DNA from: Mycetocola miduiensis
Lineage (GTDB): Bacteria > Actinomycetota > Actinomycetes > Actinomycetales > Microbacteriaceae
NCBI RefSeq assembly: GCF_900115155.1
Contig: NZ_FOVM01000004.1
Location: forward strand, 124,001-188,000
Length of the DNA: 64,000 nucleotides
Direction of reading: 5' to 3'
Made by a program: the position numbers and the translations under genes. Each line of letters starts with the position of its first letter. Position 1 is the first letter of the stretch. The notes under the pieces were generated by a model. That model saw only the letters and a list, made by a program, of their open reading frames with translations. It was not told the origin of the DNA and searched no databases. Of this stretch, positions 52,225 through 61,042 are shown in pieces.

Positions 52225-53001
52225 GTGCTGTTCCCCTTCGCGAGTGCCCTCATCGTCGGCGTGGTCGGGGCCGTCAGCGTCTACTTCGCCTACCTGTCCG
52301 CCGTGAACATGAACATCTACCGCCTTGCGGCGCTACTCGCGGTATTCCTCTCCATGGGGGTGCTCAGCAGCATGCTGACGGCTGAGGACCCCCTGTGGTG
52401 GCAAAAGAACCTCAGCGCACTCGGGATGGGCTCGACTCTCTCCGGGTTCGCTTTCAACTTCACGCTGATTATCGGGGGACTCATGGTGACCATCGTCGCG
52501 AGCTTCGCCACGAGAGAACTGGAGATCGCAGCCGCGTCGAAGTCACCGAAGTCGCGTCGCCGGGTCCGGTTGCTCCAAAGCGGCCTCGTGCTCATGGGCA
52601 TCCTGCTCGCCTGCGTCGGGCTGTTTCCCGTCGACGAGAACCTCGCCGTCCACAACACCGTCGCGTCCGGGATGGTCACCGTATTCGCTGCGCTCATCAT
52701 CAGCATGGCGTACCTCGTGCCGGCGATCTCTCGGGCGTTCGTCGTGCTCGGGTTCGTCTTTCTCGGGGTGATCGTCGGCGCGGCGGTCGCGTTTGCGCAG
52801 GGGTACTACAACCTCACCGCAACCGAACTGATCGCGGCATTCCTCATCTTCTCGTGGCTGATCATCCTGATCCGGAATCTCGGTGCTGTCGACGCCGACC
52901 ACCTCGACGAGGCCCGGGTGCCGCATCCGCGGTACCGGCGCACCGACACGGCGGGCATTCCGACCATCGCCCCGAGCAAGGGAGCACCGGTCGACCGCTG
53001 A
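52225..53001 (+). CDS. DUF998-like multi-pass membrane protein (possibly 5'-truncated by frameshift)
   Basis: A 258-residue open frame with seven hydrophobic helices. PLWWQKNLSALGMGSTLSGFAFNFTLIIGGLMVTI resembles DUF998 proteins, where N-x-x-S-x-L-G follows a conserved loop. A basic segment (SKSPKSRRRVRLL) separates the two halves, and HNTVASGMVTVFAALIISMAY continues the pattern. The GTG at 52225 has no ribosome site; the true start is probably 52046 in another frame (see preceding feature). Function unknown. Confidence 0.7.
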   Translation: MLFPFASALIVGVVGAVSVYFAYLSAVNMNIYRLAALLAVFLSMGVLSSMLTAEDPLWWQKNLSALGMGSTLSGFAFNFTLIIGGLMVTIVASFATRELEIAAASKSPKSRRRVRLLQSGLVLMGILLACVGLFPVDENLAVHNTVASGMVTVFAALIISMAYLVPAISRAFVVLGFVFLGVIVGAAVAFAQGYYNLTATELIAAFLIFSWLIILIRNLGAVDADHLDEARVPHPRYRRTDTAGIPTIAPSKGAPVDR

Positions 53002-53023
53002 CGCTGCGCTGCGGGAGACCAGA

Positions 53024-53066
53024 AAGGGCTCCCTGCGTCGGCGATGTCGCCGGGCAGGGAGCCCTT
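53024..53066. terminator. Strong nested terminator hairpin
   Basis: An outer perfect 13-bp stem (53024-53036 with 53054-53066) enclosing a second perfect 6-bp stem (CGGCGA 53039-53044 with TCGCCG 53047-53052). It lies between the convergent DUF998-like gene and purQ, usable in both directions. Confidence 0.85.
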
Positions 53067-53090
53067 GTCGGTACGTCGGGAGCGGGCGGG

Positions 53091-53786
53091 TCAGACCGCC
53101 GCGAGCGCCTGGATCGCGCTGGTGAACAGCGTGAGTCCGTCGGTGCCTGACCGCATGGCATCCGCCGTGTCCGGGCCGAAGCCGGGTTCGACAGCGTGCT
53201 CCGGGTGCGGCATGAGGCCGACGACGTTGCCGCGTTCGTTGGTGATGCCGGCGATGTCGCGGAGCGAACCGTTCGGGTTCCGGCCGAGGTAGCGGAAGAC
53301 CACTCGGCCCTCGCCCTCGAGCCGATCGAGTTCGGCTTCGGAGGCGATGAAACCGCCCTCACCGTTCTTGAGCGGGATGATGATCTCATCGTTGGCGGTG
53401 AACTCGTTCGTCCACGCGGTGTCGACGTTCTCGACCCGCAGCACCTGGTCACGGCGGATGAAGCGGCCGTGGTCGTTGCGGATCAGGCCGCCGGGCAGCA
53501 GGTGCGCCTCGGTGAGCATCTGGAAGCCGTTGCAGATACCGAGCACCGGCATCCCCTTGTTCGCGGCGTCGATGACCTCAGCCATGATCGGCGAGACGGA
53601 TGCGATCGCGCCGGCGCGCAGGTAGTCGCCGTAGCTGAACCCGCCGGGCAGGACGAGGGCGTCGACCCCGTGAAGGTCGTGCTCTCCGTGCCACAGCGCC
53701 ACGGGTTCCGCTCCGGCGATGCGGATCGCCCGCTGGGCGTCACGCTCGTCGAGAGAGCCCGGGAAGGTGATGACGCCGATGCGCAT
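53091..53786 (-). CDS. purQ: Phosphoribosylformylglycinamidine synthase subunit PurQ
   Basis: A 231-residue glutaminase (class I amidotransferase) that supplies ammonia to Pur[18 protein letters not shown] begins the domain, [15 protein letters not shown] precedes the nucleophile, GICNGFQML carries the catalytic Cys, and LMPHPEHAV carries the His-x-Glu of the triad. Two bases separate its start from the purS stop, so it is co-transcribed and coupled. Confidence 0.96.
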   Translation of the reverse strand: MRIGVITFPGSLDERDAQRAIRIAGAEPVALWHGEHDLHGVDALVLPGGFSYGDYLRAGAIASVSPIMAEVIDAANKGMPVLGICNGFQMLTEAHLLPGGLIRNDHGRFIRRDQVLRVENVDTAWTNEFTANDEIIIPLKNGEGGFIASEAELDRLEGEGRVVFRYLGRNPNGSLRDIAGITNERGNVVGLMPHPEHAVEPGFGPDTADAMRSGTDGLTLFTSAIQALAAV

Positions 53787-53788
53787 GA

Positions 53789-54043
53789 CTACTCGGCCTC
53801 CGGGTAGGTGATCGCGACAACGTCTTCGATCACGGAGTTCGACAGGATCTCGTCGGCGATGTGCTGGACATCGGCGCGGATGGCGTCGGTGATGGGGCCG
53901 TCGACGGTCAGTTCGAACCGCTTTCCGATGCGGACATCGGTGAACTCGGACTTGCCGAGCCGCGTAAGCGCCCCGGAGACCGCCTTACCCTGCGGGTCAA
54001 GCAGTTCAGCCTTGGGCATTACTTCAACGAGGATTGTGGGCAC
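53789..54043 (-). CDS. purS: Phosphoribosylformylglycinamidine synthase subunit PurS
   Basis: An 84-residue small subunit that bridges PurL and Pur[26 protein letters not shown] and [16 protein letters not shown] are diagnostic. The GTG start (54043) is preceded by CGGGAGA nine bases upstream. First gene of the purSQ operon. Confidence 0.95.
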   Translation of the reverse strand: MPTILVEVMPKAELLDPQGKAVSGALTRLGKSEFTDVRIGKRFELTVDGPITDAIRADVQHIADEILSNSVIEDVVAITYPEAE

Positions 54044-54159
54044 CGAATGTCTCCCGGAGGGCTCGAGGTGGGGGAATCCCTCAATCCTACCGGCACCTCG
54101 AACTAACGATGGATGCCGGAGGAAACGCCACCCAACTAGGCTTTCGGCGAAGGGGAATC

Positions 54160-55398
54160 ATGAACCACTCGGCCCTCACGCCCGTCTTCGCCGGACTCCG
54201 CTGGTCGCTGCACGCGCTGCTGATAGCGCTCGTCGTCGTTATCATCGTTCTCTCCGCCATCGCCGACGATCCCGACAGCGCGCTCATTCACACCCTCGCG
54301 TCTGTCTTCCTCGCCGTTTACCTCGGTGGTTCCCTGCTGGCGCACCTCAAACCGGAGTTCGTCCTGGCGTCCCCGTGGGTGAGGTGGCTGTGGCTGGCGG
54401 CGTTGAGCCTGATCTGGCTCGGGATGTTGTGGCTCACCCCGGATGCCGCGTTCATCGTCTTCCCGCTCTTCTTCCTCTACTTGCAGTTGCTTCCATCGCG
54501 GGCGGCTGTGCTCGCGGTCGCCGCATCGACGGCCCTCTCGGTGATCGCCATCGGCGCGCACAGTGAATTCACGGTCGGCGGAGTTATCGGTCCGATGATC
54601 GGCGCCGGGGTCGCCGTGGCGATCGGGTTCGGTTACCGCGCGCTGTACCGGGAGGCCGAGGAGAGGCAGCAGCTCATCACCGAGCTGGTCGAGACCCGCG
54701 GTGAGCTGGCGCTCGCCGAACGGGCGGCGGGGGTACTCGCCGAGCGGGAGCGTCTCGCACGGGAGATCCACGACACGGTCGCGCAGGCGCTCTCGAGCAT
54801 CCAGCTTCTCCTTCACGCCGCCGAACGCCTCGATGGCAACCGCCCGGGACTTGAGCAGTTGCAGCTCGCGCGGCAGACGGCTGCCGATTCCCTCGTCGAC
54901 ACGAGGCGGATCATCGGTGAGCTCACCCCACCTGCCCTTGACGATCGCACGCTGCCAGGGGCCCTCGCCCGACTGGCTGACTCCACCGCCGAGACACTGC
55001 GGGCGGCGGGCACCCCGGCGACGGTCAACTTCCAGCTGGAAGGCGTACCGGTGGCGCTGCCGATGAGCGTGAACGCGACGCTGCTTCGGATCGCCCAGGG
55101 CGCGATCGCCAACGTCGTCCGCCACGCGCGTGCAACCCGTGCGGACCTCACCCTGACCTACCAGTCCGACAGTGTCTCGCTCGACGTCGTCGACGACGGT
55201 GTCGGCTTCGACCCGGCAACCACCGCGGCCGAAGCCGGGGAATCGTTCGGGCTGCGGGCGATTCGCCAGCGGGTCGAGTCGCTCGGAGGCCTGCTCAGCG
55301 TCGAGTCCGCCCTCGGTGAGGGTACCGCCATCGCGGTCACCATCCCCGTCCTCGATCCGGCCGCCTCCGCGGCATCCCGACCGGAGGTCTCTGCGTGA
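54160..55398 (+). CDS. Sensor histidine kinase (NarL-system, HisKA_3 type)
   Basis: A 412-residue membrane kinase. About five helices (residues 15-160) form the sensor, then a coiled-coil linker, HisKA_3 with the phospho-acceptor His 204 in REIHDTVAQALSSIQLLLHA, and the HATPase with NVVRHARATRADLTL (N box), DDGVGFDP (G1) and GESFGLRAIRQRVESLGG (G2). AAGGGGAA precedes the ATG, and a TAGGCT box lies at 54137-54142. Overlaps the response regulator gene (GTGA). Stimulus unknown. Confidence 0.92.
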   Translation: MNHSALTPVFAGLRWSLHALLIALVVVIIVLSAIADDPDSALIHTLASVFLAVYLGGSLLAHLKPEFVLASPWVRWLWLAALSLIWLGMLWLTPDAAFIVFPLFFLYLQLLPSRAAVLAVAASTALSVIAIGAHSEFTVGGVIGPMIGAGVAVAIGFGYRALYREAEERQQLITELVETRGELALAERAAGVLAERERLAREIHDTVAQALSSIQLLLHAAERLDGNRPGLEQLQLARQTAADSLVDTRRIIGELTPPALDDRTLPGALARLADSTAETLRAAGTPATVNFQLEGVPVALPMSVNATLLRIAQGAIANVVRHARATRADLTLTYQSDSVSLDVVDDGVGFDPATTAAEAGESFGLRAIRQRVESLGGLLSVESALGEGTAIAVTIPVLDPAASAASRPEVSA

Positions 55399-56018
55399 TC
55401 CGGCTGCTCATCGCCGACGACCACCCGGTGGTCCGGGCCGGCCTGCGGGCCCTGTTCGCGACCGAACCGGACCTCGACGTCGTCGCTGAGGCCGCGACCG
55501 GTGAGCAGGCGGTCGAGCAAAGCAGGGCGGGCGTCGATATCGTGCTGATGGACCTGCAGTTCGGCCACGGCATGCAGGGGGCGGAAGCCACCCGACGTAT
55601 CCGGGAGGATCCCGGCGCCCCGTACGTCCTCGTGCTCACCAATTACGACACGGATGCCGACATCCTCGGCGCGGTCGAAGCAGGAGCAGCCGGCTACCTG
55701 CTGAAGGACGCCCCTCCGGTCGAGCTGATCGCTGCGGTCCGGGCGGCGGCGCGCGGCGAGAGCGCCCTCGCGCCGACCGTTGCCGGTCGCCTCGAGGCCC
55801 GCCAGAACTCTTCGGGGGAGACCCTCACAACACGGGAAGCCGAAGTGCTCAGCCTCGTCGCTGACGGGCGTTCCAACCGTGACATCGCGAAGTCCCTTTT
55901 CCTGTCCGAGGCCACCGTGAAGAGCCACCTCGTTCACATCTTCACCAAGCTGCAGGTGTCGTCGCGAACGGCCGCCGTGGCATCCGCCCGTGACCGGGGC
56001 TACATCCGCCCGGCCTGA
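55395..56018 (+). CDS. NarL/LuxR-type response regulator
   Basis: A 207-residue regulator. The receiver domain has LLIADDHPVVRAGL (acidic pair) and VLMDLQFGHGMQGAEA (Asp 53), plus KDAPP with the conserved Lys. The C-terminal LuxR helix-turn-helix reads LTTREAEVLSLVADGRSNRDIAKSLFLSEATVKSHLVHIFTKLQVSSRTAAV. The partner kinase is encoded directly upstream. The receiver sequence is slightly unusual in having QFGHGM after the phospho-Asp where PGM-type sequence is common. Confidence 0.93.
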   Translation: MIRLLIADDHPVVRAGLRALFATEPDLDVVAEAATGEQAVEQSRAGVDIVLMDLQFGHGMQGAEATRRIREDPGAPYVLVLTNYDTDADILGAVEAGAAGYLLKDAPPVELIAAVRAAARGESALAPTVAGRLEARQNSSGETLTTREAEVLSLVADGRSNRDIAKSLFLSEATVKSHLVHIFTKLQVSSRTAAVASARDRGYIRPA

Positions 56019-56034
56019 GACCGGTGACGGGTTC

Positions 56035-57213
56035 CTAGTCGTGCAGTGTCTTCAGGGCAGTGACGACGTCGGCGTGCCAGCGCCGGGCCAGCGGCACGAC
56101 TTTCGTGTAGATCGCCGCCTCGTGGGTCGCACCCTGGTACCGGACAGCGCTCGCGTCGACTCCCGATGCGCGCAGGGTGGTCGCGTAGGCCTCTCCGTCG
56201 AGGCGGAGTGCGTCGTATTCGGCGGTGAAGATCCACGCGGGCGGAAGACCCCGGTGGGTGAGCGCCCGCGCCGGTGACGCGTACGGCTCCCTTGCCCTCG
56301 TCCGGTCGCCGAGGTACGCGTCAGCGACCTGCACGAGTTCCCGGTGGGCGAGGAAGCGGGGGATGCGCATCTCCCGGATCGGCGCCATGTCGATCGACTT
56401 GCCGGTCAGGTCGGTGACGGGTACCTCGAGCACCTGCAGTTTGAGCGGGTGCCCGGCTCGGTCCCGGTTGACGAGCGTCACGCTCGCGGCGATGTTTCCT
56501 CCGGAGGAGATGCCGGTGATTCCGATGCGGTCGGGGTCGATGCCCAGCTGGCGGGCGTTCTCGACGAGCCAGCCGAGAGCGGCGTAGCCCTGTTCGATCT
56601 GGGTGGGGTACCGGTGCTCAGGGGCGAGCGCATAGTCGACGGCGACGTGGATCACCCGGGCGTCGGCGGTGCGCGTCCGGAACGTCGCATCGATGCTCGT
56701 GTAGTCGACCCCGCCCAACTGGAACGATCCGCCGAAGAAGGCGAGCACCGCTGGCAGGGGCTGGGCGGTGCCGGTCCCGTCGAGCGGACGATAGGCGCGC
56801 ACGCGGACCGTGGGGTGGCCGGGCACGTCGACCTGGTGATCGGTGATCTCGACCTCTGGAGGTTCCAGGCCGACCCGGCCGTACAGTTTCGTGTCCCATT
56901 TCTGTGCGTTCTGTCGCTTCCACGCCGGCGTTTTGCGCTTCGCCTTCTCCTCTACCGACAGCGGCCGTTTCGCCGTGGTCGACGCGGGCGCGGCGTGGGA
57001 TGCTTCCGCGCCGGCCACGGCCGTGCCCGCAGCCTTTGTGCCGACCGTGCGGGCCGGGGATTCCACGAGGGCCCGTTTCGCGGCATCCCGACGCCAGGGG
57101 AACACACGCGTGACCGCGCTCGTCACGAAGTCAACGAGAACTTCGCGGGCTTCGGCGATCAGGTCGCGTCGCCTGGCCAGGTACATGGCCCGGAAGTACG
57201 GATCGAGTGGCAC
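56035..57213 (-). CDS. Alpha/beta hydrolase (HSL/acetyl-esterase-like)
   Basis: A 392-residue hydrolase. The N-terminal ~140 residues are variable and basic. The fold then shows VLAFFGGSFQLGGVDY at the oxyanion-hole position, HVAVDYALAPEHRYPTQIEQGYAALGWLVENARQLGID, nucleophile elbow TGISSGGNIAAS, Asp in FTAEYDALRLDGEAYA, and His in GATHEAAIY. Family members normally have HGGG where this has FFGGS. I chose the GTG at 57213 (MPLDPYFRAMYLARRRD), with GAGAGGGGAATGTC just upstream. Confidence 0.87.
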   Translation of the reverse strand: MPLDPYFRAMYLARRRDLIAEAREVLVDFVTSAVTRVFPWRRDAAKRALVESPARTVGTKAAGTAVAGAEASHAAPASTTAKRPLSVEEKAKRKTPAWKRQNAQKWDTKLYGRVGLEPPEVEITDHQVDVPGHPTVRVRAYRPLDGTGTAQPLPAVLAFFGGSFQLGGVDYTSIDATFRTRTADARVIHVAVDYALAPEHRYPTQIEQGYAALGWLVENARQLGIDPDRIGITGISSGGNIAASVTLVNRDRAGHPLKLQVLEVPVTDLTGKSIDMAPIREMRIPRFLAHRELVQVADAYLGDRTRAREPYASPARALTHRGLPPAWIFTAEYDALRLDGEAYATTLRASGVDASAVRYQGATHEAAIYTKVVPLARRWHADVVTALKTLHD

Positions 57214-57538
57214 GACATTCCCCTCTCGCGGTGGACCTTCCCAGCGGGCTTTCGGCGGACTTTTCGGTGGGCTCGACAGTACCAACTCCGACCGGGCAGC
57301 GCAGGATTCGGGTTCGGGCTTGACTGCGCCTGCCGTGCCAGAGTTTGCGGCGGCGATCGCAAGAGCCGTCGCGGCCCGTTCGCCTCCGCGTAACCGGATG
57401 AGGAGCTGCTGTTGACTTCGCCCGCCTAGCGTGACGGGCAGGCACCCGCGGATAGCACTCGACCCGCACCGAGTGGGGTAGCGCGGTACGGGTCGGGGGT
57501 TGCCCGCGTCGCAGCTCGCGCCGCCAGGGTGGGGCAGG
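57214..57538. other. Intergenic region, no gene seen
   Basis: 325 bases between two minus-strand genes. I see no supported reading frame. A likely hairpin pairs CGACCCG-C-ACC (57462-57472) with GGT-A-CGGGTCG (57487-57497), a possible terminator for the VOC gene read from the right. Confidence 0.5.
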
Positions 57539-58429
57539 TTAGGAGGCGTTCGCCTGGACGCGGATCAGGTTCGCCCACGGGTCGTCGAAGCTCAGCGTCT
57601 GGCCGTCGTCCCGGACCTGCACCTTGTGGTGGGTGAGGCGCTCGGTGAGCTCGCCGAGGGCATCCGTTTCGGGAACGACGATGTCGATGCGGCCGAGGCC
57701 GAGCGCGGGCATCCGTGGCCCTGCACCGCGTGAGTTCCACACGTTCATCGCCATGTGATGGTGATATCCGCCGGCCGAGACGAAGAGCGCCTGGTTGCCG
57801 AGCGACGTGGTCGCGTCGAAGCCGAGGGTGTTGACGTAGAACTGGCGAGCGGATGCCACGTCGCCAACCGACAGGTGGACGTGCCCGATCTGTGCGCCCC
57901 CGAAGACGGACTCATCGTCGGGGGTGGTCTGTCCCTGCACGGTGAGGTGCTGCGAGAGGAAGTCATTCGGGTCGACGTACAGCGTGGCCATCTCGACCTG
58001 GCCGTGGACCCAGCTCCATTCGGTGCGGTCGCGGTCCCAGTACAGCTCGACGCCGTTGCCCTCGGGGTCGGTGAAGTAAAACGCGATGCTCACGAGGTGG
58101 TCGGCACTGCCGGTGAAGGTTCCAGGGGCCTTGCGCGCAACCGAGTAGAGGGCAGCCGCGAGGGCGGCCTTCGATTCGAAGAGGATGGCGGTGTGGAAGA
58201 GGCCGGCGGATCCGGCGGCGGCGTGCTTGAGTTCGGGGGCGTGTTCGAGGATGACGGCCGGGACGCCTCGGCGGCCGAGCGTCACGGTGTGCTCGGTGGC
58301 CGACAGGACGCGCAGCGTGACGGCATCCGTGTAGTACGCAGTCATCGCATCGAGGTCGGCCACGAGAAGGGTGACCGGGCCCATGGCGGTGTCAGCGGCA
58401 AGTTTGTCTGTGGGTGCGAGCGAGTTCAT
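57539..58429 (-). CDS. VOC-family (glyoxalase/extradiol dioxygenase-like) protein, CatE-type
   Basis: A 296-residue two-module VOC protein. The first module starts MGPVTLLVADLDAMTAYYTDAVTLRVL and includes GLFHTAILF and YFTDPEGNGVELYWDR. The second starts IGHVHLSVGDVASARQFYVNTLGFD, with YHHHMAMNVWNSRGA and GRIDIVVPE. The His/Glu metal ligands expected for an iron-dependent catechol dioxygenase or glyoxalase are in these segments (HTAI, GVELY, HVHL). I chose the ATG at 58429. A palindromic site lies just upstream. Confidence 0.9.
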   Translation of the reverse strand: MNSLAPTDKLAADTAMGPVTLLVADLDAMTAYYTDAVTLRVLSATEHTVTLGRRGVPAVILEHAPELKHAAAGSAGLFHTAILFESKAALAAALYSVARKAPGTFTGSADHLVSIAFYFTDPEGNGVELYWDRDRTEWSWVHGQVEMATLYVDPNDFLSQHLTVQGQTTPDDESVFGGAQIGHVHLSVGDVASARQFYVNTLGFDATTSLGNQALFVSAGGYHHHMAMNVWNSRGAGPRMPALGLGRIDIVVPETDALGELTERLTHHKVQVRDDGQTLSFDDPWANLIRVQANAS

Positions 58430-58438
58430 GATCGGTAT

Positions 58439-58459
58439 AACTATAGTTGTAGCGACAAC
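58439..58459. promoter_or_regulatory. Overlapping palindromes, possible operator of the VOC gene
   Basis: AACTATAGTT (58439-58448) overlaps GTTGT-AGCG-ACAAC (58446-58459), 10-30 bases upstream of the VOC ATG. The stretch is AT-rich against its surroundings. This is the size and place expected for a MarR-type site, but no regulator gene is adjacent. Confidence 0.45.
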
Positions 58460-58475
58460 ATTCCCGCTAGTCCAC

Positions 58476-58563
58476 AAATTCAGGAAGTTCGACGAAATTC
58501 AGCAAGTTCGGCCGACCGGGTAGGCGGATGCCGCAACGGCGTGTCGCGACGGACCTCCTGAAT
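58476..58563. repeat. 19-bp direct repeats plus distal inverted copy
   Basis: AAATTCAGGAAGTTCGACG (58476-58494) is followed immediately by AAATTCAGCAAGTTCGGCC (58495-58513), 15 of 19 bases identical. An inverted ATTCAGGA copy lies at 58556-58563 and can pair with 58478-58485. The region separates the MFS and VOC genes, both on the minus strand. Confidence 0.6.
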
Positions 58564-58603
58564 GTGTAGTGGGAGTGGGGGCACGCCAGGCCGTGCCCGC
58601 GGG

Positions 58604-60061
58604 TCAGACGGCCGGTTCGGTGCGTTTGCGCAGGTCGAGCAGGCTGATGACGAGGGCGAGAACAAGAAGCGCGACGATGATCGTCGCTCCCTTCAGGTAG
58701 GCATCCCGATACATCGTCACCGGGTTTTCGAGGCCCTGCTCGGCGTAGAGGGTCGCGAAGAAGGTGCTCGAGGCGACAGCGACGCCGATGGCCGTACCGA
58801 CCCGCTGGCCGACCTGCGCCACCGAACCGGCGACACCGCCCTGGGTGACGGGCACCTCCTGCAGAGTGAGTGTCTGGTTCGGGGAGATAACAAACCCGCC
58901 GCCAGCGCCGGCGACCGTCAGGACGGCAGCGAGAAGCCACGGCATCCACTCTTCACTCGCGAACGCCGCGATGGGCAGGGTGGCGCCGATGCCGAGGCCG
59001 GCGAGGGTGACGCCAAGGACCACGACCGAGCGACCGTGGGTGTTGACGAGCCGGCCGCCGAGCCAGGAGGTCACGGCAGAGGCGAGCGCGAACGGAATAG
59101 AGACCATGCCGGCGTAGACCGCCTCGAGCCCGAGGCCCTGCTGGAGGAACAGGGTCACGATGAGGAACATGGCCGGGATAGCGGCGAAGTAGGCGGTCGC
59201 GATGAGGATGCCGTTCCGGTACGACGAGAGGCGGAGCAGTCCGAAATGGACCACCGGCGACTTTCCGATCCGGAGGTAGCGCCGCTCCCACCAGACGAAC
59301 GCGACGCCGGCGACGACGAAGCCGATGAGCCAGAACCAGCGCTTCGGGTCGTCGTTGGGGCCGCCGGTGGTGAGCACGAACGGCAGCATCAGGCTGAAGG
59401 TCGCGGCGCCGAGCAGCAGGATCCCGGTGACGTCGAGGCTCGTGACGCCTGCCTCGTGGATCTGCTTTTTCGGCAGGAGCCGCCAGGCGAACCAGATCGC
59501 AATCAGGCCGAGCGGAATGTTCATCCAGAACAGCAGGCGCCAGCCGTCCTCGTGACCTCCGATCGCGATGAGGAGCCCGCCGAGGGTCGGACCGAAGGCC
59601 GTGGACAGGCCGATCACCGCACCGAACAGGCCGAACGCCTTGCCGCGTTCGCGGCCCTGGAACAACTGCTGGATCAGCCCGAGCACCTGCGGCATCTGGA
59701 TGCCGGCGGCGACGCCCTGCAGGATCCGGCCGATCACCAGGATCTCAATGGTCGGGGCGACCGCGCAGAGCAGGCTGGCGAGGGTGAATGAGGTGAGCCC
59801 GATCAGGAACATCCGGCGGCGGGAACGGATGTCACCCAGTCGCCCCGACGGGACGAGGGCGAGTCCGAAAGCGAGCGCGTACCCGGCGACGATGAGCTGA
59901 AGTTCGGTGGCGCCGCCGTGCAGTGACTCCTCGATCGAGGGCAGTCCGACGTTGATCTTCGACAGGTCGAGGATCGTCAGGCAGGCGACGCCGACGCACA
60001 CCCAGAAGCTTTCCCATTTGACTCGGTTGGCGTGGGCGTCGTTCGGAGAGAGATCAGACAT
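58604..60061 (-). CDS. MFS transporter (DHA2, 14-helix drug:H+ antiporter type)
   Basis: A 485-residue transporter with 14 predicted helices. VGLPSIEESLHGGATELQLIVAGYALAFGLALVPSGRLGDIRSRRRMFLIGL carries motif A, and ILQGVAAGIQMPQVLGLIQQLFQGRERGKAFGLFGAVIGLSTAFGPTLGGLLI carries motifs B and C of DHA2 exporters. TAATGT lies 8 bases before the ATG, giving a very short leader. Probable drug or dye efflux; substrate unknown. Confidence 0.93.
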   Translation of the reverse strand: MSDLSPNDAHANRVKWESFWVCVGVACLTILDLSKINVGLPSIEESLHGGATELQLIVAGYALAFGLALVPSGRLGDIRSRRRMFLIGLTSFTLASLLCAVAPTIEILVIGRILQGVAAGIQMPQVLGLIQQLFQGRERGKAFGLFGAVIGLSTAFGPTLGGLLIAIGGHEDGWRLLFWMNIPLGLIAIWFAWRLLPKKQIHEAGVTSLDVTGILLLGAATFSLMLPFVLTTGGPNDDPKRWFWLIGFVVAGVAFVWWERRYLRIGKSPVVHFGLLRLSSYRNGILIATAYFAAIPAMFLIVTLFLQQGLGLEAVYAGMVSIPFALASAVTSWLGGRLVNTHGRSVVVLGVTLAGLGIGATLPIAAFASEEWMPWLLAAVLTVAGAGGGFVISPNQTLTLQEVPVTQGGVAGSVAQVGQRVGTAIGVAVASSTFFATLYAEQGLENPVTMYRDAYLKGATIIVALLVLALVISLLDLRKRTEPAV

Positions 60062-60072
60062 CTCTCAGAACA

Positions 60073-60945
60073 TTACGCTGTCAGGCGCCCGAGCAATTCC
60101 CGGTAGCGCGAGGCCGTCTCTTCCACTATCTCGGCAGGAAGTTCGGGCGGTGTCCCGCTCTGATCCCAGTTGGCCGCGAGCCAATTGCGCACGATCTGCT
60201 TGTCGAAGCTCGCCATGCGTGCCTCAGCAGTTTCGGCGCTGGCGTAGACGTCGGCGTCCCAGTACCGGGACGAGTCGGAGGTGAGGACCTCATCGCCGAG
60301 GGTCAGGGCCCCGGTTTGCGGGTCGCGGCCGAACTCGAACTTGGTGTCGGCGAGGATCACACCCCTTTGTTCAGCGATTTCGGAGGCTTGCGCGTAGATC
60401 GCGAGGGACGCATCGCGCAGCGCCGTGGCATCCGCTTCGCCGACGAGTTCGACGCTCTGCTCGAACGAGATGTTCTCGTCGTGTTCGCCCATCGGCGCTT
60501 TGTACGCCGGCGTGTAGAGGGGTTCGGGGAGACGGTCGCCGTTGTTCAGGCCTTCGGGCAGCGGGATGCCGCAAACGCTTCGCGATTCGACGTACTCCTT
60601 CCAGCCGGAGCCGGTGAGGTAGCCGCGGACGACGCATTCAACCGGGAACATGTCGAGCTTTTTGACGAGCATGGCGCGGCCGGAGACCTCGGCAGGGATG
60701 GCGTCGGCCTGGTTCTCGAGGAGATGGTTGGGGACGTCGAGCCGGTCGAACCACCACAGGCTCAGGGTCGTGAGGAGTTCCCCTTTGCCGGGGATGCCGG
60801 GGGAGAGCACGTGATCGAAAGCGCTGACCCGGTCGCTGGCGACGACGAGGAGGGCATCGGATGCCGCGCCCTCACGCTCGTAGAGGTCCCGAACCTTGCC
60901 CGAGTAGAGGTGGGTCCAGCCGGGCAGGTTCGTTGATGTGCTCAC
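60073..60945 (-). CDS. purC: SAICAR synthetase (phosphoribosylaminoimidazole-succinocarboxamide synthase)
   Basis: A 290-residue ligase joining CAIR and aspartate in purine synthesis. It shows HLYSGKVRDLYE, VVASDRVSAFDHVLSPGIPGKGELL, VVRGYLTGSGWKEY, DTKFEFG and LTSDSSRYW. I chose the GTG at 60945 (MSTSTNLPGWTHLYSGKVRD); the open frame beyond it is low-complexity and unlike the family. A GATAAT box lies 6 bases upstream of the GTG. Confidence 0.95.
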   Translation of the reverse strand: MSTSTNLPGWTHLYSGKVRDLYEREGAASDALLVVASDRVSAFDHVLSPGIPGKGELLTTLSLWWFDRLDVPNHLLENQADAIPAEVSGRAMLVKKLDMFPVECVVRGYLTGSGWKEYVESRSVCGIPLPEGLNNGDRLPEPLYTPAYKAPMGEHDENISFEQSVELVGEADATALRDASLAIYAQASEIAEQRGVILADTKFEFGRDPQTGALTLGDEVLTSDSSRYWDADVYASAETAEARMASFDKQIVRNWLAANWDQSGTPPELPAEIVEETASRYRELLGRLTA

Positions 60946-60951
60946 CCGTCC

Positions 60952-60957
60952 ATTATC
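60952..60957 (-). promoter_or_regulatory. Leaderless-type -10 box for purC
   Basis: GATAAT on the minus strand with spacer GGACGG before GTG. The same spacer and GTG follow the TAGGCT box of the DUF3151 gene. Confidence 0.55.
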
Positions 60958-61042
60958 GCGCAGGGCCGATAAGCGCCGCGAGAAACCGGAAACGGCCAGC
61001 TGGGCCTCGAAAAGTCGTCCGCGGAGGGTCGGTTGGCGTTTC

